Source of the DNA: a virus
Virus record (IMG/VR): IMGVR_UViG_3300027743_000026
Location: 1-64,000 of that record
Reading direction: 5' to 3' (one strand)
DNA length: 64,000 nt
Shown here: positions 32,647-40,372 of the stretch, one piece after another
Numbering within the stretch: the first letter of the stretch is position 1
Layout: every line of letters begins with the position of its first letter
Translations under genes and position numbers: made by a program
Notes under the pieces: generated by a model
What the model was told of the DNA's origin: nothing
Database searches by the model: none
What the model saw: only the letters and a program-made list of their open reading frames with translations

Positions 32647-34950
32647 ATGGGTATCCCGGCAGATTTCCTGCTCGAAGCCTTTGCCGGACGCTCACAGGCG
32701 CCGGTCTGTATTTTGTGCTTGCCCAATATTCGCGGCGCGTTTCCACCAAGCGAAATCTACACCCGCGATCTGGCCGAGGCCGAAGCCTTCGTCAAGGAAA
32801 AGGACGGTCCTGGCGCCGCCATTTATTTCGGTGCCAATACTACCTTGCCGGGACGCAAACGCAACAAGGACAATGTTGCGGAGATCGTCACGCTGCACGC
32901 CGATCTCGATTTCAAGACCATTGCTGCAACGCCAGACATCATCGAACAGGTCCTGCGCGCGCTGCCATTGCCACCGTCTACGATCGTGGATTCCGGTAAC
33001 GGATTTCACGGTTACTGGCGCTTTCGCGAGGCGCTGCCGCCGGAGCTGCGGGAGCGGATCGAGGCGGCACTGCGGCGCCTGGCCTGGGCATTGGCCGGCG
33101 ACCCGGCCGTTTGCGAGATCGCCCGCATCATGCGGCTTCCCGGCTCGCACAACACCAAGGACGGCGCCTGGAAGCCGGTCCTGGTGCGCTGGAATAGCGG
33201 GCGGGAGTATTCCTTCGAGGAGCTGGACGAGTGGCTGGGCGGGCTCGAGAGCCCGTTGCTGGCCCGTCTGGCGCCGCCACCCAAGGCCGGCAATGGCCAC
33301 GCACGCGCCGGCCTGGCGGGTGCGGATGACACATTCGGGGCCTATGCCGCCGAGATTAAACCGATCCCGATCGACGTCGAGAACGAACTCGACGCCATGG
33401 AGTTTGGCGGCACGGATGGCAACGGGGTGAACCTGACCCAGCTCCGCGTGATCGGCTCACTCCTACACGATGAGACGCCAATCGAGCAGGCGATCGACTA
33501 CGTGGTCGACGCCACCTGGGCGCGCATCCCCGAGGCCATGGGGTGGAACCGGGCAGCCGAGGTTGCCCAGCTGCGGGATATGACGGTGCGAACGATCAAG
33601 GGCCGCCCCGAGCTGCTTGACCTGCAGGAGAATGTCCCGCGGTGGCTGGCCCAGCGGTTGGGCATAAGACAGACGGTAGAACCAGGGAAAGAGCCGCCGC
33701 TTAAAGCACTATTCGACGCCGCGACCGCGGCAGGGTCCAAGGCCGAACCAGAATCGGACGGGGAGCCTAAGCCCGAACCGCCGCCCAAGCCGCCGGGGAA
33801 GGGCCCAATTATCCTCAAGCGGTTGTTTCTTGAGGAGCTGCAGATACGGGCGGTGATCGCTCGCAAATGGGTGGTGGATCAGTTCGTCCTGGCCGGCCAG
33901 CTCAACGGCCTGTTCGGCGACGGTGGCGTGGGCAAGGATTATTTGCTGCTGCAGCTGGCGATCGCCATGACCTGCGGCGGCCAGTGGCTGGGGCGCGAAG
34001 TGTTGCAGGGCCGGGTGATCTATTTCCCGATCGAGGACGACCTCGATGAGGTGCGTCGGCGCGAGAGCAAGATCACCACGTTCATGGCCTCGAACGGGAT
34101 CTACGAGCCGCGCGACCGGGAGTTGATGATCGTGCCGATGGTGGGTGAGGACGCCGTGCTCGGGGTCTATGACAGCCGCCGCGGCGTGGTGCAGCCGACT
34201 GGGGTGTTCGCCGCCATCGAGAAGCTGGTCGCCGAGTTCAAACCCACGCTGGTGATCGTGGGCAACCGGGTCAATATTTTTTCGGTCAACCAGAACGACG
34301 ACGCCCACGCGGTGCAGAGTCTGCGGCTGCTTTCGGGCCTGTGCGCCAGGCACGAGACCGCGGTGCTGATGCCGGGTCATGTCAGCGTGACGGGTATGAA
34401 CACCGGCTCGGGCACCTCGGGCTCGGTGCAGTGGTCGAACGGGGTGCGGCTGCGCGGGTACCTGCAGCGGCCCAAGGACGAGGAAACAGGAGCAGCCGAT
34501 CCTGACCGGCGCGTGTTGCAGATCATGAAAACCAACTGGGGGCCGCCCGATCAGCAAATCGAATTGAAGTGGAGCGAAGGGCTGTTCGTTGCTGATGGGT
34601 TCAACATCACACCGCCGCAGCCGGAGCCTGGCGAGAGCACGGATCAGATGCGGGCGCGGCAAAAGCTGGCGATGGAAAGCGACGTCGAAGCCGAGTGCTT
34701 GCGGATGATCAACAAGGCGATCGCGATGGGGATCAGAATGAGCCCGCAGCCTCGGAGCAACAACAATCCAGCGACGATGTTCGCGCGCGATGACCGATTT
34801 ACCGAGTGCAAATATCGCGGGGAGAAGGGTGCCAAGCAGATGAATCAGGCGATCGGCCGATTGTTCATGCGCGGGCTGATCCGAGCGCAGAGTTATGGGC
34901 CGCCCTCCGATAAAACCAAGGAGATCGTGCTGGGTGAAAAGGATGATTGA
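32647..34950 (+). CDS. Primase-RepA-like helicase fusion
   Basis: 767 residues from ATG 32647. N-terminal RepB-like primase: HADLDF (84-89) with metal-binding aspartates, SGNGFHGYW (116-124) and RLPGSHNT (about 163-170). C-terminal RepA/RecA-like NTPase: GDGGVGKDYL (424-433) and a GTSGS...WSN region typical of the family. Walker A ends GKD in place of GKT/S, and the Walker B position reads LVIVGNRVNIF, lacking the usual aspartate. It lies just before the iteron cluster, so it probably initiates replication there. Confidence 0.85.
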   Translation: MGIPADFLLEAFAGRSQAPVCILCLPNIRGAFPPSEIYTRDLAEAEAFVKEKDGPGAAIYFGANTTLPGRKRNKDNVAEIVTLHADLDFKTIAATPDIIEQVLRALPLPPSTIVDSGNGFHGYWRFREALPPELRERIEAALRRLAWALAGDPAVCEIARIMRLPGSHNTKDGAWKPVLVRWNSGREYSFEELDEWLGGLESPLLARLAPPPKAGNGHARAGLAGADDTFGAYAAEIKPIPIDVENELDAMEFGGTDGNGVNLTQLRVIGSLLHDETPIEQAIDYVVDATWARIPEAMGWNRAAEVAQLRDMTVRTIKGRPELLDLQENVPRWLAQRLGIRQTVEPGKEPPLKALFDAATAAGSKAEPESDGEPKPEPPPKPPGKGPIILKRLFLEELQIRAVIARKWVVDQFVLAGQLNGLFGDGGVGKDYLLLQLAIAMTCGGQWLGREVLQGRVIYFPIEDDLDEVRRRESKITTFMASNGIYEPRDRELMIVPMVGEDAVLGVYDSRRGVVQPTGVFAAIEKLVAEFKPTLVIVGNRVNIFSVNQNDDAHAVQSLRLLSGLCARHETAVLMPGHVSVTGMNTGSGTSGSVQWSNGVRLRGYLQRPKDEETGAADPDRRVLQIMKTNWGPPDQQIELKWSEGLFVADGFNITPPQPEPGESTDQMRARQKLAMESDVEAECLRMINKAIAMGIRMSPQPRSNNNPATMFARDDRFTECKYRGEKGAKQMNQAIGRLFMRGLIRAQSYGPPSDKTKEIVLGEKDD

Positions 34951-35004
34951 GTTGTAACAACCAGAATCCACACGAAATAACCGGTTACCTCCAGAAAACA
35001 TCGG

Positions 35005-35216
35005 ATGCGTGGAGGGTGTGCGCGGAGGCAATAATTAAAAAATGCTGTGGTCTCAAGAGTTTATTTTTCTTCCACGCATAGCCCTCCACGCATTATGCGT
35101 GGAGTTTCGCGTTAAATCCTTATGCGTGGAGGTGAGCATATATCATAAATTGAAAAGCATTGAGATGTGCTGATAAGATCGATGCCGACGAGGGCTCCAC
35201 GCATGGCTCCACGCAT
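35005..35216. repeat. Iteron cluster, candidate replication origin
   Basis: Seven copies of CTCCACGCAT/ATGCGTGGAG core sequence: 35005, 35071, 35085, 35095, 35122, 35196 and 35208 (approximate starts), in both orientations. 35084-35104 is a perfect inverted pair separated by one base. AT-rich stretches lie between them. The cluster follows the primase-helicase gene. This is the usual layout of an iteron-type phage or plasmid origin. Confidence 0.7.
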
Positions 35217-35244
35217 AGGGTCAGAGCCTCCGCCCTCCGGTCCT

Positions 35245-35293
35245 ATATACTACGTATATGGGCGGGGCCCTCCTGAAGGTCGGGCCCCCGCCC
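35245..35293. other. AT palindrome and GC-rich hairpin next to the iterons
   Basis: ATATAC-TAC-GTATAT at 35245-35259 is followed by GGGCGGGGCCC pairing with GGGCCCCCGCCC (one bulged C) to 35293. Strong secondary structure beside iterons could mark a strand-opening or primer-start site. Confidence 0.5.
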
Positions 35294-35376
35294 TTGTGTG
35301 CGATCGCTTCGGCGCTGTGGTCTTGAGGATGACACCGGGCTGGGGCGGACCCTTGGATCAAATCGGAGTTTGAGCT

Positions 35377-35958
35377 GTGCCGGAATTGAAAGCGATCGAG
35401 ACACGATACCGGGGCTACCGCTTCCGTAGTCGGACGGAGGCGCGATGGGCAGTGTTCTTGGACGTTTTGAAAATTGAGTGGGAATATGAGGTGCAGGGAT
35501 TTGAGACTGAGGCGGGGCGGTACTTACCTGATTTTTGGTTGCCAAAGATTGCGACGTTCTTTGAGGTGAAGCCGATGTTCAGTGACGCTTACACTAGGGA
35601 TGAGGCGTTGCTTTCGGTGATATTCAATCGGGACAAAGAATATACTCAGGTCAAGAGGTTGATGAGCAGTCTCGTGGATATGTCTGGACATCGTGGGGTG
35701 ATTGCTGTTGGCGCTCCCAGTAGCTTTAAGCCACCGGTGCTGTACGAGTGTGATGGTCCTAGGGCCTTTCCAGAGTATCGATTTTCTCAGGCACGGATTG
35801 GGTGGTTTGTTGGGTCGAAGGAGATGTGGAAGGCGCATATTCAGCAGCATAGCAACGATCGATATTTGTACAGTTTGCTGGGCGGTCTGATTAGCCGGAC
35901 GGACGAGGCTATGTTGCAGGCGCAACAGGCGCGGTTCGAGTTCGGGGAGAGTGGCTAA
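35377..35958 (+). CDS. PD-(D/E)XK phage endonuclease
   Basis: 193 residues from GTG 35377. YRGYRFRSRTEARWAVFLDV followed by EWEYEVQGFE, LPDFWLP and FFEVKPM is the conserved N-terminal core of a common phage endonuclease family (D and ExK present). It sits next to the origin. Could act in recombination, end processing or host DNA breakdown. Confidence 0.7.
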   Translation: MPELKAIETRYRGYRFRSRTEARWAVFLDVLKIEWEYEVQGFETEAGRYLPDFWLPKIATFFEVKPMFSDAYTRDEALLSVIFNRDKEYTQVKRLMSSLVDMSGHRGVIAVGAPSSFKPPVLYECDGPRAFPEYRFSQARIGWFVGSKEMWKAHIQQHSNDRYLYSLLGGLISRTDEAMLQAQQARFEFGESG

Positions 35959-36053
35959 CCCACTGTGCGATTTCGGTCCTTCGGCTCTTGCGTTGATCAC
36001 TCGACCTGGCGTAGGACTCAGGGCGGACGGACTGCGGATCATCTTCGGGACCT

Positions 36054-36560
36054 ATGGCGTTCTGGGCGACGCTCGAGACCGAGAGTCAACGCGAATCAAT
36101 CGTTCGGCTGCTGATCATGCGGACCGGCCGGGAGACGTACCTCCCGCGGATCAAACATCACGCACGAGTCACGCCGTTATTTCCTCGCTACTTGTTCGTC
36201 AAAATCGTCGACGACCGATGGTGGGAGGTTCGTTGGACCCCGCATGTGCTGCGGATCCTTACGTTCGGAGAATATCCTCAGGCTGACGTCAGGCTCGAAG
36301 CTGCGATCGCGATGATCAAAAAGCAGGAACGGGACGGTCTGGTAAAACTTCCGGCCGCGGTGGCTTTGCGCAGGGGCGCCCCGGTCCGGATCAAAAGCGG
36401 AAGTTTTGCAGGCCACATCGGTATTCACGACGGCATGAGCGGAAAGGACCGGCAACGGGTCCTGCTCAAAATGCTGGGTCAGACCGTCCCGGTCGAGCTG
36501 CCCAATACCGACTGCCAACCTCTCACCGACCCACAGCTGCTAGAGAATTTACGGGCCTGA
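36054..36560 (+). CDS. NusG/RfaH-like transcription factor
   Basis: 168 residues. N-terminal NGN domain with RETYLPRIKHHARVTPLFPR and YLFVKI, then a KOW domain GAPVRIKSGSFAGHIGIHDG and RVLLKMLGQTVPVELP. NGN-KOW proteins bind RNA polymerase and suppress pausing or termination; RfaH-type paralogues act only at DNA or RNA signals in leaders. A phage copy may control long leftward or late operons; candidate targets are the hairpin leader modules, which is inference. Confidence 0.75.
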   Translation: MAFWATLETESQRESIVRLLIMRTGRETYLPRIKHHARVTPLFPRYLFVKIVDDRWWEVRWTPHVLRILTFGEYPQADVRLEAAIAMIKKQERDGLVKLPAAVALRRGAPVRIKSGSFAGHIGIHDGMSGKDRQRVLLKMLGQTVPVELPNTDCQPLTDPQLLENLRA

Positions 36561-36725
36561 GGCCCCAAGGCGTTGCGCCAGGCGTCGAGTTGCGCTAGAG
36601 AATCACCATCCCACAAACCCGGTAAGCTGTTATTTGCACGCGGAAATCCCTGAATTGGGGACCTCCGTGAGTCGCAGCGCGCTGTTCAAAGCCTTGAAAA
36701 GACTGCGTTCGAAGCGCCGGAGTTT

Positions 36726-36893
36726 GTGGGAACTCACGCCGATTGCTTCGATCATTGGGCGCCCGGCTGGTTCATCGTCCACCCAGCCTGGGCGCCCTTC
36801 CTCATCCCCGCAAACCGGGTCCTGATGCGCCTGATGCAGGCAGCCCCCAGGCAGGTAGCCTCCTGCGGCAAATCGAACCGGTGGCCTCCGTAG
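36726..36893 (+). CDS. Possible 55-residue protein or gene remnant
   Basis: GTG 36726 opens a frame reading MGTHADCFDHWAPGWFIVHP then AWAPFLIPANRVLMRLMQAA. It looks protein-like, and the frame stays open further upstream without a start codon, so it may be the end of a decayed gene. Spacing of GGAG to the GTG is too short for a good site. Confidence 0.3.
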   Translation: MGTHADCFDHWAPGWFIVHPAWAPFLIPANRVLMRLMQAAPRQVASCGKSNRWPP

Positions 36894-36924
36894 CTCCCTC
36901 CAGAGCTGGAGGTACTCGAGTAAG

Positions 36925-36999
36925 TTCACAGATTTCGCTTGGCATTCATGGATTTTGCATTCATGGATTTCGCAAACAAATAAATCACAGTTTTCGCAA
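36925..36999 (+). repeat. Direct-repeat cluster A (four copies)
   Basis: Four degenerate copies of TTCATGGATTTCGCAAA at about 36925, 36945, 36960 and 36984, upstream of a 63-residue gene. The same motif forms cluster B at 37206-37289. Confidence 0.65.
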
Positions 37000-37020
37000 T
37001 TCAATTGGGGAAATTGGGTG

Positions 37021-37212
37021 ATGGATCTGGCGTTGACCGAGGGCCCTACCGGCGGGGCGATCGCGCACCGGGCCGATTGTCCGCAAGTTCGCGCGCTGGC
37101 GGCCGCGGGCCAGCCAGTCATGACGATGCTCGGTTGCGAGAAGCCGCTGCCTGACGACGTGCCGCGGCATTCCTGCCTTGGGCCCGAGCAATCTGACTTG
37201 TTCGATTCATAG
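37021..37212 (+). CDS. Small protein between two repeat clusters
   Basis: 63 residues from ATG 37021. GGAIAHRADCPQVRALAAAG then VMTMLGCEKPLPDDVPRHSC has three cysteines and two histidines, a possible metal site. It is bracketed by repeat clusters A and B, so it may be a regulator or replication factor acting on them, but that is a guess. Confidence 0.5.
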   Translation: MDLALTEGPTGGAIAHRADCPQVRALAAAGQPVMTMLGCEKPLPDDVPRHSCLGPEQSDLFDS

Positions 37213-37289
37213 TTTTCGCAAATTCACAGATTTCGCAAATTCATGGATTTCGCAAATTCATGGATTTCGCAATTCATAGATTTCGCTTA
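37206..37289 (+). repeat. Direct-repeat cluster B (five tandem copies)
   Basis: TTCATAGTTTTCGCAAA, TTCACAGATTTCGCAAA, TTCATGGATTTCGCAAA, a 16-base version and TTCATAGATTTCGCTTA run head to tail, period 17. There are no spacers of varied sequence, so this is not CRISPR. Best seen as iterons or an operator array. A further partial match (TTTCGCAAAC) lies at 37802. Confidence 0.75.
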
Positions 37290-37396
37290 GCAGAACCCGG
37301 CGCGTCCGCGCCTGGACACGTCGAGGCGACGGAGCGGCGCCGGGCTGCTACGCGCAGGCCGGCGCCGACCGAGGCTGAGGCGAGCTTGCTTGCGCG

Positions 37397-37687
37397 CTAG
37401 GTCTTGTCGGGCACACGCACGAAGTCGGCTTTGGGCTTCGAGCTGGCGTTCTTCGGGCCCCAGCCTTTGCGCACCAGGCACTCGGCGCGGTAGGTGTTCC
37501 AGGCCGCGAGCCCAGGCGTGGCCTTGCGCTCGGCGCTCTCGCGCCACTCGGCGCCGCAGGTCCGCATCACGTCCGTGAACGTGATCTTGGGTGCGGCGGG
37601 CGCGGCGGTCGGCGCCGGTGCCTCCTGCCCGGCGGCGGTGCCGAGCGAGAGCGCGACCAGGGCGGCCGCGAGGATGGTTTGTCGCAT
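37397..37687 (-). CDS. Small periplasmic protein
   Basis: 96 residues with a signal peptide (MRQTILAAALVALSLGTAAG) and a Pro/Ala-rich linker, then CGAEWRESAERKATPGLAAW and ECLVRKGW. Two cysteines may pair. The tail resembles small rhizobial periplasmic proteins related to PsiF, but weakly. Transcribed from a class I module-type promoter without the standard hairpin. Confidence 0.55.
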   Translation of the reverse strand: MRQTILAAALVALSLGTAAGQEAPAPTAAPAAPKITFTDVMRTCGAEWRESAERKATPGLAAWNTYRAECLVRKGWGPKNASSKPKADFVRVPDKT

Positions 37688-37794
37688 GGTGTCGGTTTCC
37701 TTTTCGGTTCGGTTCGGTTGTCGGGGTCCGGACCATCCGGCGCCCTCTGTCGTTTCAGTATTGATAACGTATGCCTAGGTTCAAAAAGAGTCAA
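37688..37794 (-). promoter_or_regulatory. Variant leader module: related promoter, different hairpin
   Basis: TTGACT (37794-37789) is followed by TTTGAACCTAGGCATACG-like sequence as in the class I modules, but the spacing is two bases shorter, so the -10 may be TACGTT (37771-37766). The leader hairpin is CCGGA-TGG-TCCGG (37740-37728), without a TTGAAG loop or ACCAGGAG. Confidence 0.55.
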
Positions 37795-37865
37795 GAATTA
37801 TTTTCGCAAACAAACAAATAAATTGAAAGGCGCTCAAAGCCGCTAGGGCGGTCGCTGGTGACGTG

Positions 37866-37893
37866 AAAAAGCCCGGCTAGTCACCTAGCCGGG
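37866..37893 (-). terminator. Leftward rho-independent terminator
   Basis: CCCGGCTAG-GTGA-CTAGCCGGG followed by CTTTTT read leftward, between the stop at 37936 and the next promoter. It ends the operon 39571-37936. Confidence 0.85.
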
Positions 37894-37935
37894 CCCTCCT
37901 GGAAACGAGCGTACGGGCTCGCTAGCGCCTTCGGT

Positions 37936-38325
37936 TTAGTCTTGTTCTGTTAGCCCGTCGCAAAAGTCGCGCGTTACCGCCTCAAGTTCACCGTCGGTCG
38001 GTTCGACCGTTGAATAAACTACGGCTAGTAGTTTTTCGATCACGACATAGGCGGGTCGCAATGCTTCGGGCAAGGTGTCGCGGGCTTCGGTATGGTCCAT
38101 TAGGTCGCCCAGATTATCTTCGCTGCAAACGTCGACCGTAAACGCTGCGCGAACCTCCGAAGGCGCCGCAACCGCGGCCGCGATAGTCGCATCAATTGCC
38201 GCGTCGGTCGCGGTACACTCCGCCGCATCGGCAATTGACCAGCAACCGGCGCCGTATGGTTCAGCTGAAAATGCGGGCGCCGCAAACGCAAACGCCGCAA
38301 CGGTAGCAAGTAGAATCCGTCTCAT
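37936..38325 (-). CDS. Small periplasmic protein
   Basis: 129 residues; signal peptide MRRILLATVAAFAFAAPAFS. The mature chain is Ala/Thr-rich and acidic with four cysteines (GCW, AEC, VDVC, DFC), which could form two disulfides. Last gene before the leftward terminator. Function unknown. Confidence 0.6.
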   Translation of the reverse strand: MRRILLATVAAFAFAAPAFSAEPYGAGCWSIADAAECTATDAAIDATIAAAVAAPSEVRAAFTVDVCSEDNLGDLMDHTEARDTLPEALRPAYVVIEKLLAVVYSTVEPTDGELEAVTRDFCDGLTEQD

Positions 38326-38357
38326 AGGGTAGTCCTTTCATTTTCCGTTCTGGTGTC

Positions 38358-38395
38358 CGGCAGAATTGCCGATCATGGCGCCCGCGGGCGCCATG
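38358..38395 (-). promoter_or_regulatory. Two hairpins including a perfect 22-base palindrome
   Basis: 38374-38395 is a perfect palindrome (core GGCGCCCGCGGGCGCC). Next to it CGGCA-ATTC-TGCCG and GACACCAG read leftward toward ATG 38325, resembling a drifted leader module without the TTGAAG loop. Confidence 0.5.
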
Positions 38396-38410
38396 CGCTG
38401 CAATTCGGCT

Positions 38411-38590
38411 TTAGTGAAGCAACAAACCGAGCGCAATTAGCGCGCAAGCGCCTAATGCAATCGGTCCGATTTTCCACATTGCCCGAAAAATTAGAATGTT
38501 GAGATAGTTCCAAGCTGAACCGAGCAAGAAAAGCGCCGCGGCCAGCAACATTACGAGTATTTCCGGGTTGGCGTTAAAATAGTGTTGCAT
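38411..38590 (-). CDS. Small two-helix membrane protein
   Basis: 59 residues: helices at about 11-33 (ILVMLLAAALFLLGSAW) and 41-58 (IGPIALGACALIALGLLL). ATAGGACA precedes the ATG. It lies four bases after the gene at 38595-38780 in an operon headed by the Gp88-like gene. Confidence 0.6.
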   Translation of the reverse strand: MQHYFNANPEILVMLLAAALFLLGSAWNYLNILIFRAMWKIGPIALGACALIALGLLLH

Positions 38591-38594
38591 TGTC

Positions 38595-38780
38595 CTATCT
38601 CTCGATTTTGTTTGTTTCCGGGTGCCATTCCGACTTTATGACGGGGTCACCTATCGAGTCGGTTTCGTCCGTGTCTTCGGTTTCGCAATCATAATCCCAT
38701 AGTTCGACTATGACTCCGGGCGGTATGTTCTGAATCTCTTGAACAACGCCACCCGACACGATAATTCGAATCCGGTTCAT
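38595..38780 (-). CDS. Small acidic protein
   Basis: 61 residues, MNRIRIIVSGGVVQEIQNIP then a very acidic middle (CETEDTDETD). ATGA overlap with the Gp88-like gene. The MNRIRIIVSGGVVQEI start resembles short phage proteins of unknown role. Confidence 0.6.
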   Translation of the reverse strand: MNRIRIIVSGGVVQEIQNIPPGVIVELWDYDCETEDTDETDSIGDPVIKSEWHPETNKIER

Positions 38781-39571
38781 GCTGCATTCTCCCGCACAAC
38801 AAACCCGGACCGATCGCGCTTTGCCTTGTTTCCCTTGGGCGAAAGCCATACCACGACGTTTGCGGGGTCCAGGTGTCGCAAGTCGTGTTCGTCACCGTCG
38901 ATTGTGCGGTATCCGTTCCATTGCTTGGGGCGCGGCAATGCTGACACCACAGCAACGTTGCGGCCCTCCTGCAAAAGCTCGATGGCTTGCGCGTCGTTTT
39001 CTTCCGAGCGCGAAAACGTCAAGTAGTAGTTTGCTGGCAATGCGCGCTTGAACCGGCGCGCGCTTTTCGTGTAGTCGACAAATTGCACCGCGGGAAACGC
39101 GCTAAAGATAGTATGGGCGCCCGGCGTTACAGTGTGGCCGCTGATCGCGCTCAATTCTGCGGCGAATTCCGGCGTCACCATCACGCGCAAGCCTTCGTAT
39201 GCGATATCGGTCGACCCGTTCGGCCGCAACACAAGCTTGACGCGCTTGCGCTTTGCGGTGCGAATTGCCGCGGCGCTGTGGCGTAGCATTTCGAGCATGT
39301 AGGCTTGTCGGTCGCGCATGAAGTAGCGCGCCTTGCGTTCGCGAGAATCGCGGACCGAATTAGTCCAATCGGTCGCGGCCGATACCATCGAAGCTTGACC
39401 GGATTCGCGGCCAAGGCAAAGCGCAATGCAACCCGGACTAGCATCGGGGCACAAATTGCCGACCCCGGCGGATTCATGCGGCGCCATGTAGTTAATTCCG
39501 TTCAGGTAACGGAACTTTGCCGCTTTGATAGCCTTGGGGCTATCGAACGAATAAAAGCGCTTGAATTGCAT
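38777..39571 (-). CDS. Gp88-family phage protein
   Basis: 264 residues from ATG 39571. LCPDASPGCIALCLG holds the three conserved cysteines of the Gp88 family, and KLVLRPNGSTDIAYEGLRV plus later YYLTFSRSEEND match its body. Function of the family is unknown; a metal or iron-sulfur site is possible. Behind leader module copy 4. Confidence 0.7.
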   Translation of the reverse strand: MQFKRFYSFDSPKAIKAAKFRYLNGINYMAPHESAGVGNLCPDASPGCIALCLGRESGQASMVSAATDWTNSVRDSRERKARYFMRDRQAYMLEMLRHSAAAIRTAKRKRVKLVLRPNGSTDIAYEGLRVMVTPEFAAELSAISGHTVTPGAHTIFSAFPAVQFVDYTKSARRFKRALPANYYLTFSRSEENDAQAIELLQEGRNVAVVSALPRPKQWNGYRTIDGDEHDLRHLDPANVVVWLSPKGNKAKRDRSGFVVRENAA

Positions 39572-39661
39572 TTTAGTCTCTCCTGGTGTTCCGAGCGGCT
39601 TCAACCGCCCTTCTGAACATTAGTCGCTAATACGTATGCCTAGGTTCAAAAGAAAATGCAA
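39572..39661 (-). promoter_or_regulatory. Leader module copy 4: promoter, hairpin, RBS
   Basis: Leftward: TTGCAT (39661-39656), 17-base spacer, CATACG (39638-39633), stem-loop GGGCGG-TTGAAG-CCGCTC (39610-39593), ACCAGGAG, ATG 39571. In the transcript the second stem pair is G-U; on the other strand it would be A-C, which favours an RNA structure made by leftward transcription. Confidence 0.8.
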
Positions 39662-39685
39662 GAATTATTTTGGAAATAAACCAAC

Positions 39686-39711
39686 AAAAAAAAAAGCGCC
39701 CCGCGGGGCGC
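39686..39711 (-). terminator. Leftward terminator
   Basis: Perfect 16-base palindrome GCGCCCCGCGGGGCGC followed leftward by ten T, directly after the stop at 39721. Confidence 0.85.
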
Positions 39712-39720
39712 CCTCTTGGT

Positions 39721-40233
39721 TCAGATTCTGGTGATACATTCAGGGCCGAATCCCTGGTGAACCGAAGTCGGGACCGTAAGCTTGCGACCACAGCGGCCGC
39801 ATTTTCCTTCCGTCCATATTTCGAGCTGATCGGGCAAGCGGCCGCGAACCAAGGCGCGCCATGTCCAATCGAAGGCTTTAGCGGAGGGCGCGTCGCGGGA
39901 AACGTCACCGGGGCGTGGAACCTTGCGACCGAGCCAAAAAATGTCGCGCGAAATGCGACCTAAATATTTGTAGTCGGATTCGTTGTTTTGTCCGACCAAA
40001 AGCCCGACAAAATGACAAAGCCCGTCGTCGCTAACGGAAATGCGATAGGTGAACCGGGCGCCGGTTTTCTTGCTTGCGAGCGTAAATGTTGCGTTACCAG
40101 CGCGCAAGAATTTGAGCGCGTCGGGCGCCGTCGTGAGCTGTCCGCGCATATCGGCGCCCTTGGCGGGCGCGGGGTCCGCGTCAAGGTTTATATCGTGATC
40201 CAAGCCCGCGAAAATGTCAGAGTGATTGCACAT
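39721..40233 (-). CDS. DUF6011-type zinc-ribbon protein
   Basis: 170 residues. The C-terminus KCGRCGRKLTVPTSVHQGFG followed by PEC is the DUF6011-like cysteine motif. The N-terminal part (PDALKFLRAGNATFTLASKK then TGARFTYRISV) recurs with it in phage proteins. Function unknown. Single-gene unit with its own module and terminator. Confidence 0.7.
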   Translation of the reverse strand: MCNHSDIFAGLDHDINLDADPAPAKGADMRGQLTTAPDALKFLRAGNATFTLASKKTGARFTYRISVSDDGLCHFVGLLVGQNNESDYKYLGRISRDIFWLGRKVPRPGDVSRDAPSAKAFDWTWRALVRGRLPDQLEIWTEGKCGRCGRKLTVPTSVHQGFGPECITRI

Positions 40234-40324
40234 TGCTTGAGTCTCCTGGTGTTGCGAGCGGCTTCAACCGCCCTTCTGAACATTAGTCGTTAATATGTAT
40301 GCCTAGGTTCAAAGGAAGAGTCAA
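40234..40324 (-). promoter_or_regulatory. Leader module copy 5: promoter, hairpin, RBS
   Basis: Leftward: TTGACT (40324-40319), 17-base spacer, CATACA (40301-40296), stem-loop GGGCGG-TTGAAG-CCGCTC (40273-40256), ACCAGGAGACT, ATG 40233. Confidence 0.8.
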
Positions 40325-40326
40325 AT

Positions 40327-40354
40327 AAAAAAGGCGCCCCGCCCGCGGGGCGCC
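40327..40354 (-). terminator. Leftward (possibly two-way) terminator
   Basis: GGCGCCCCG-CGGG-CGGGGCGCC with six T following leftward and TTTT rightward, after the stop at 40373. Confidence 0.8.
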
Positions 40355-40372
40355 TTTTCGGAGTGATCCGGA

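Larger units (their letters stand above)
34951..35376. other. 426-base non-coding origin-like region
   Basis: Contains the iterons, AT-rich segments and the palindrome/hairpin described separately. A frame at 35167-35373 has no ribosome-binding site and is built from the repeats, so I call no gene. Confidence 0.65.

Noticed and set aside
33709-35031. 440-codon leftward open frame
   Set aside because: Lies wholly against the primase-helicase gene; His/Arg-rich shadow product without motifs.
35167-35373. Rightward 68-codon frame in the origin region
   Set aside because: Built from iterons and the GC hairpin; no ribosome-binding site.
36630-37121. Leftward 163-codon frame
   Set aside because: Crosses repeat cluster A and opposes the 63-residue gene; no ribosome-binding site or motif.
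37206-37289. CRISPR array
   Set aside because: Repeats are tandem with no variable spacers, and no cas1 or cas2 is present; the Cas4-like nuclease at 30.5 kb is a phage recombination type.
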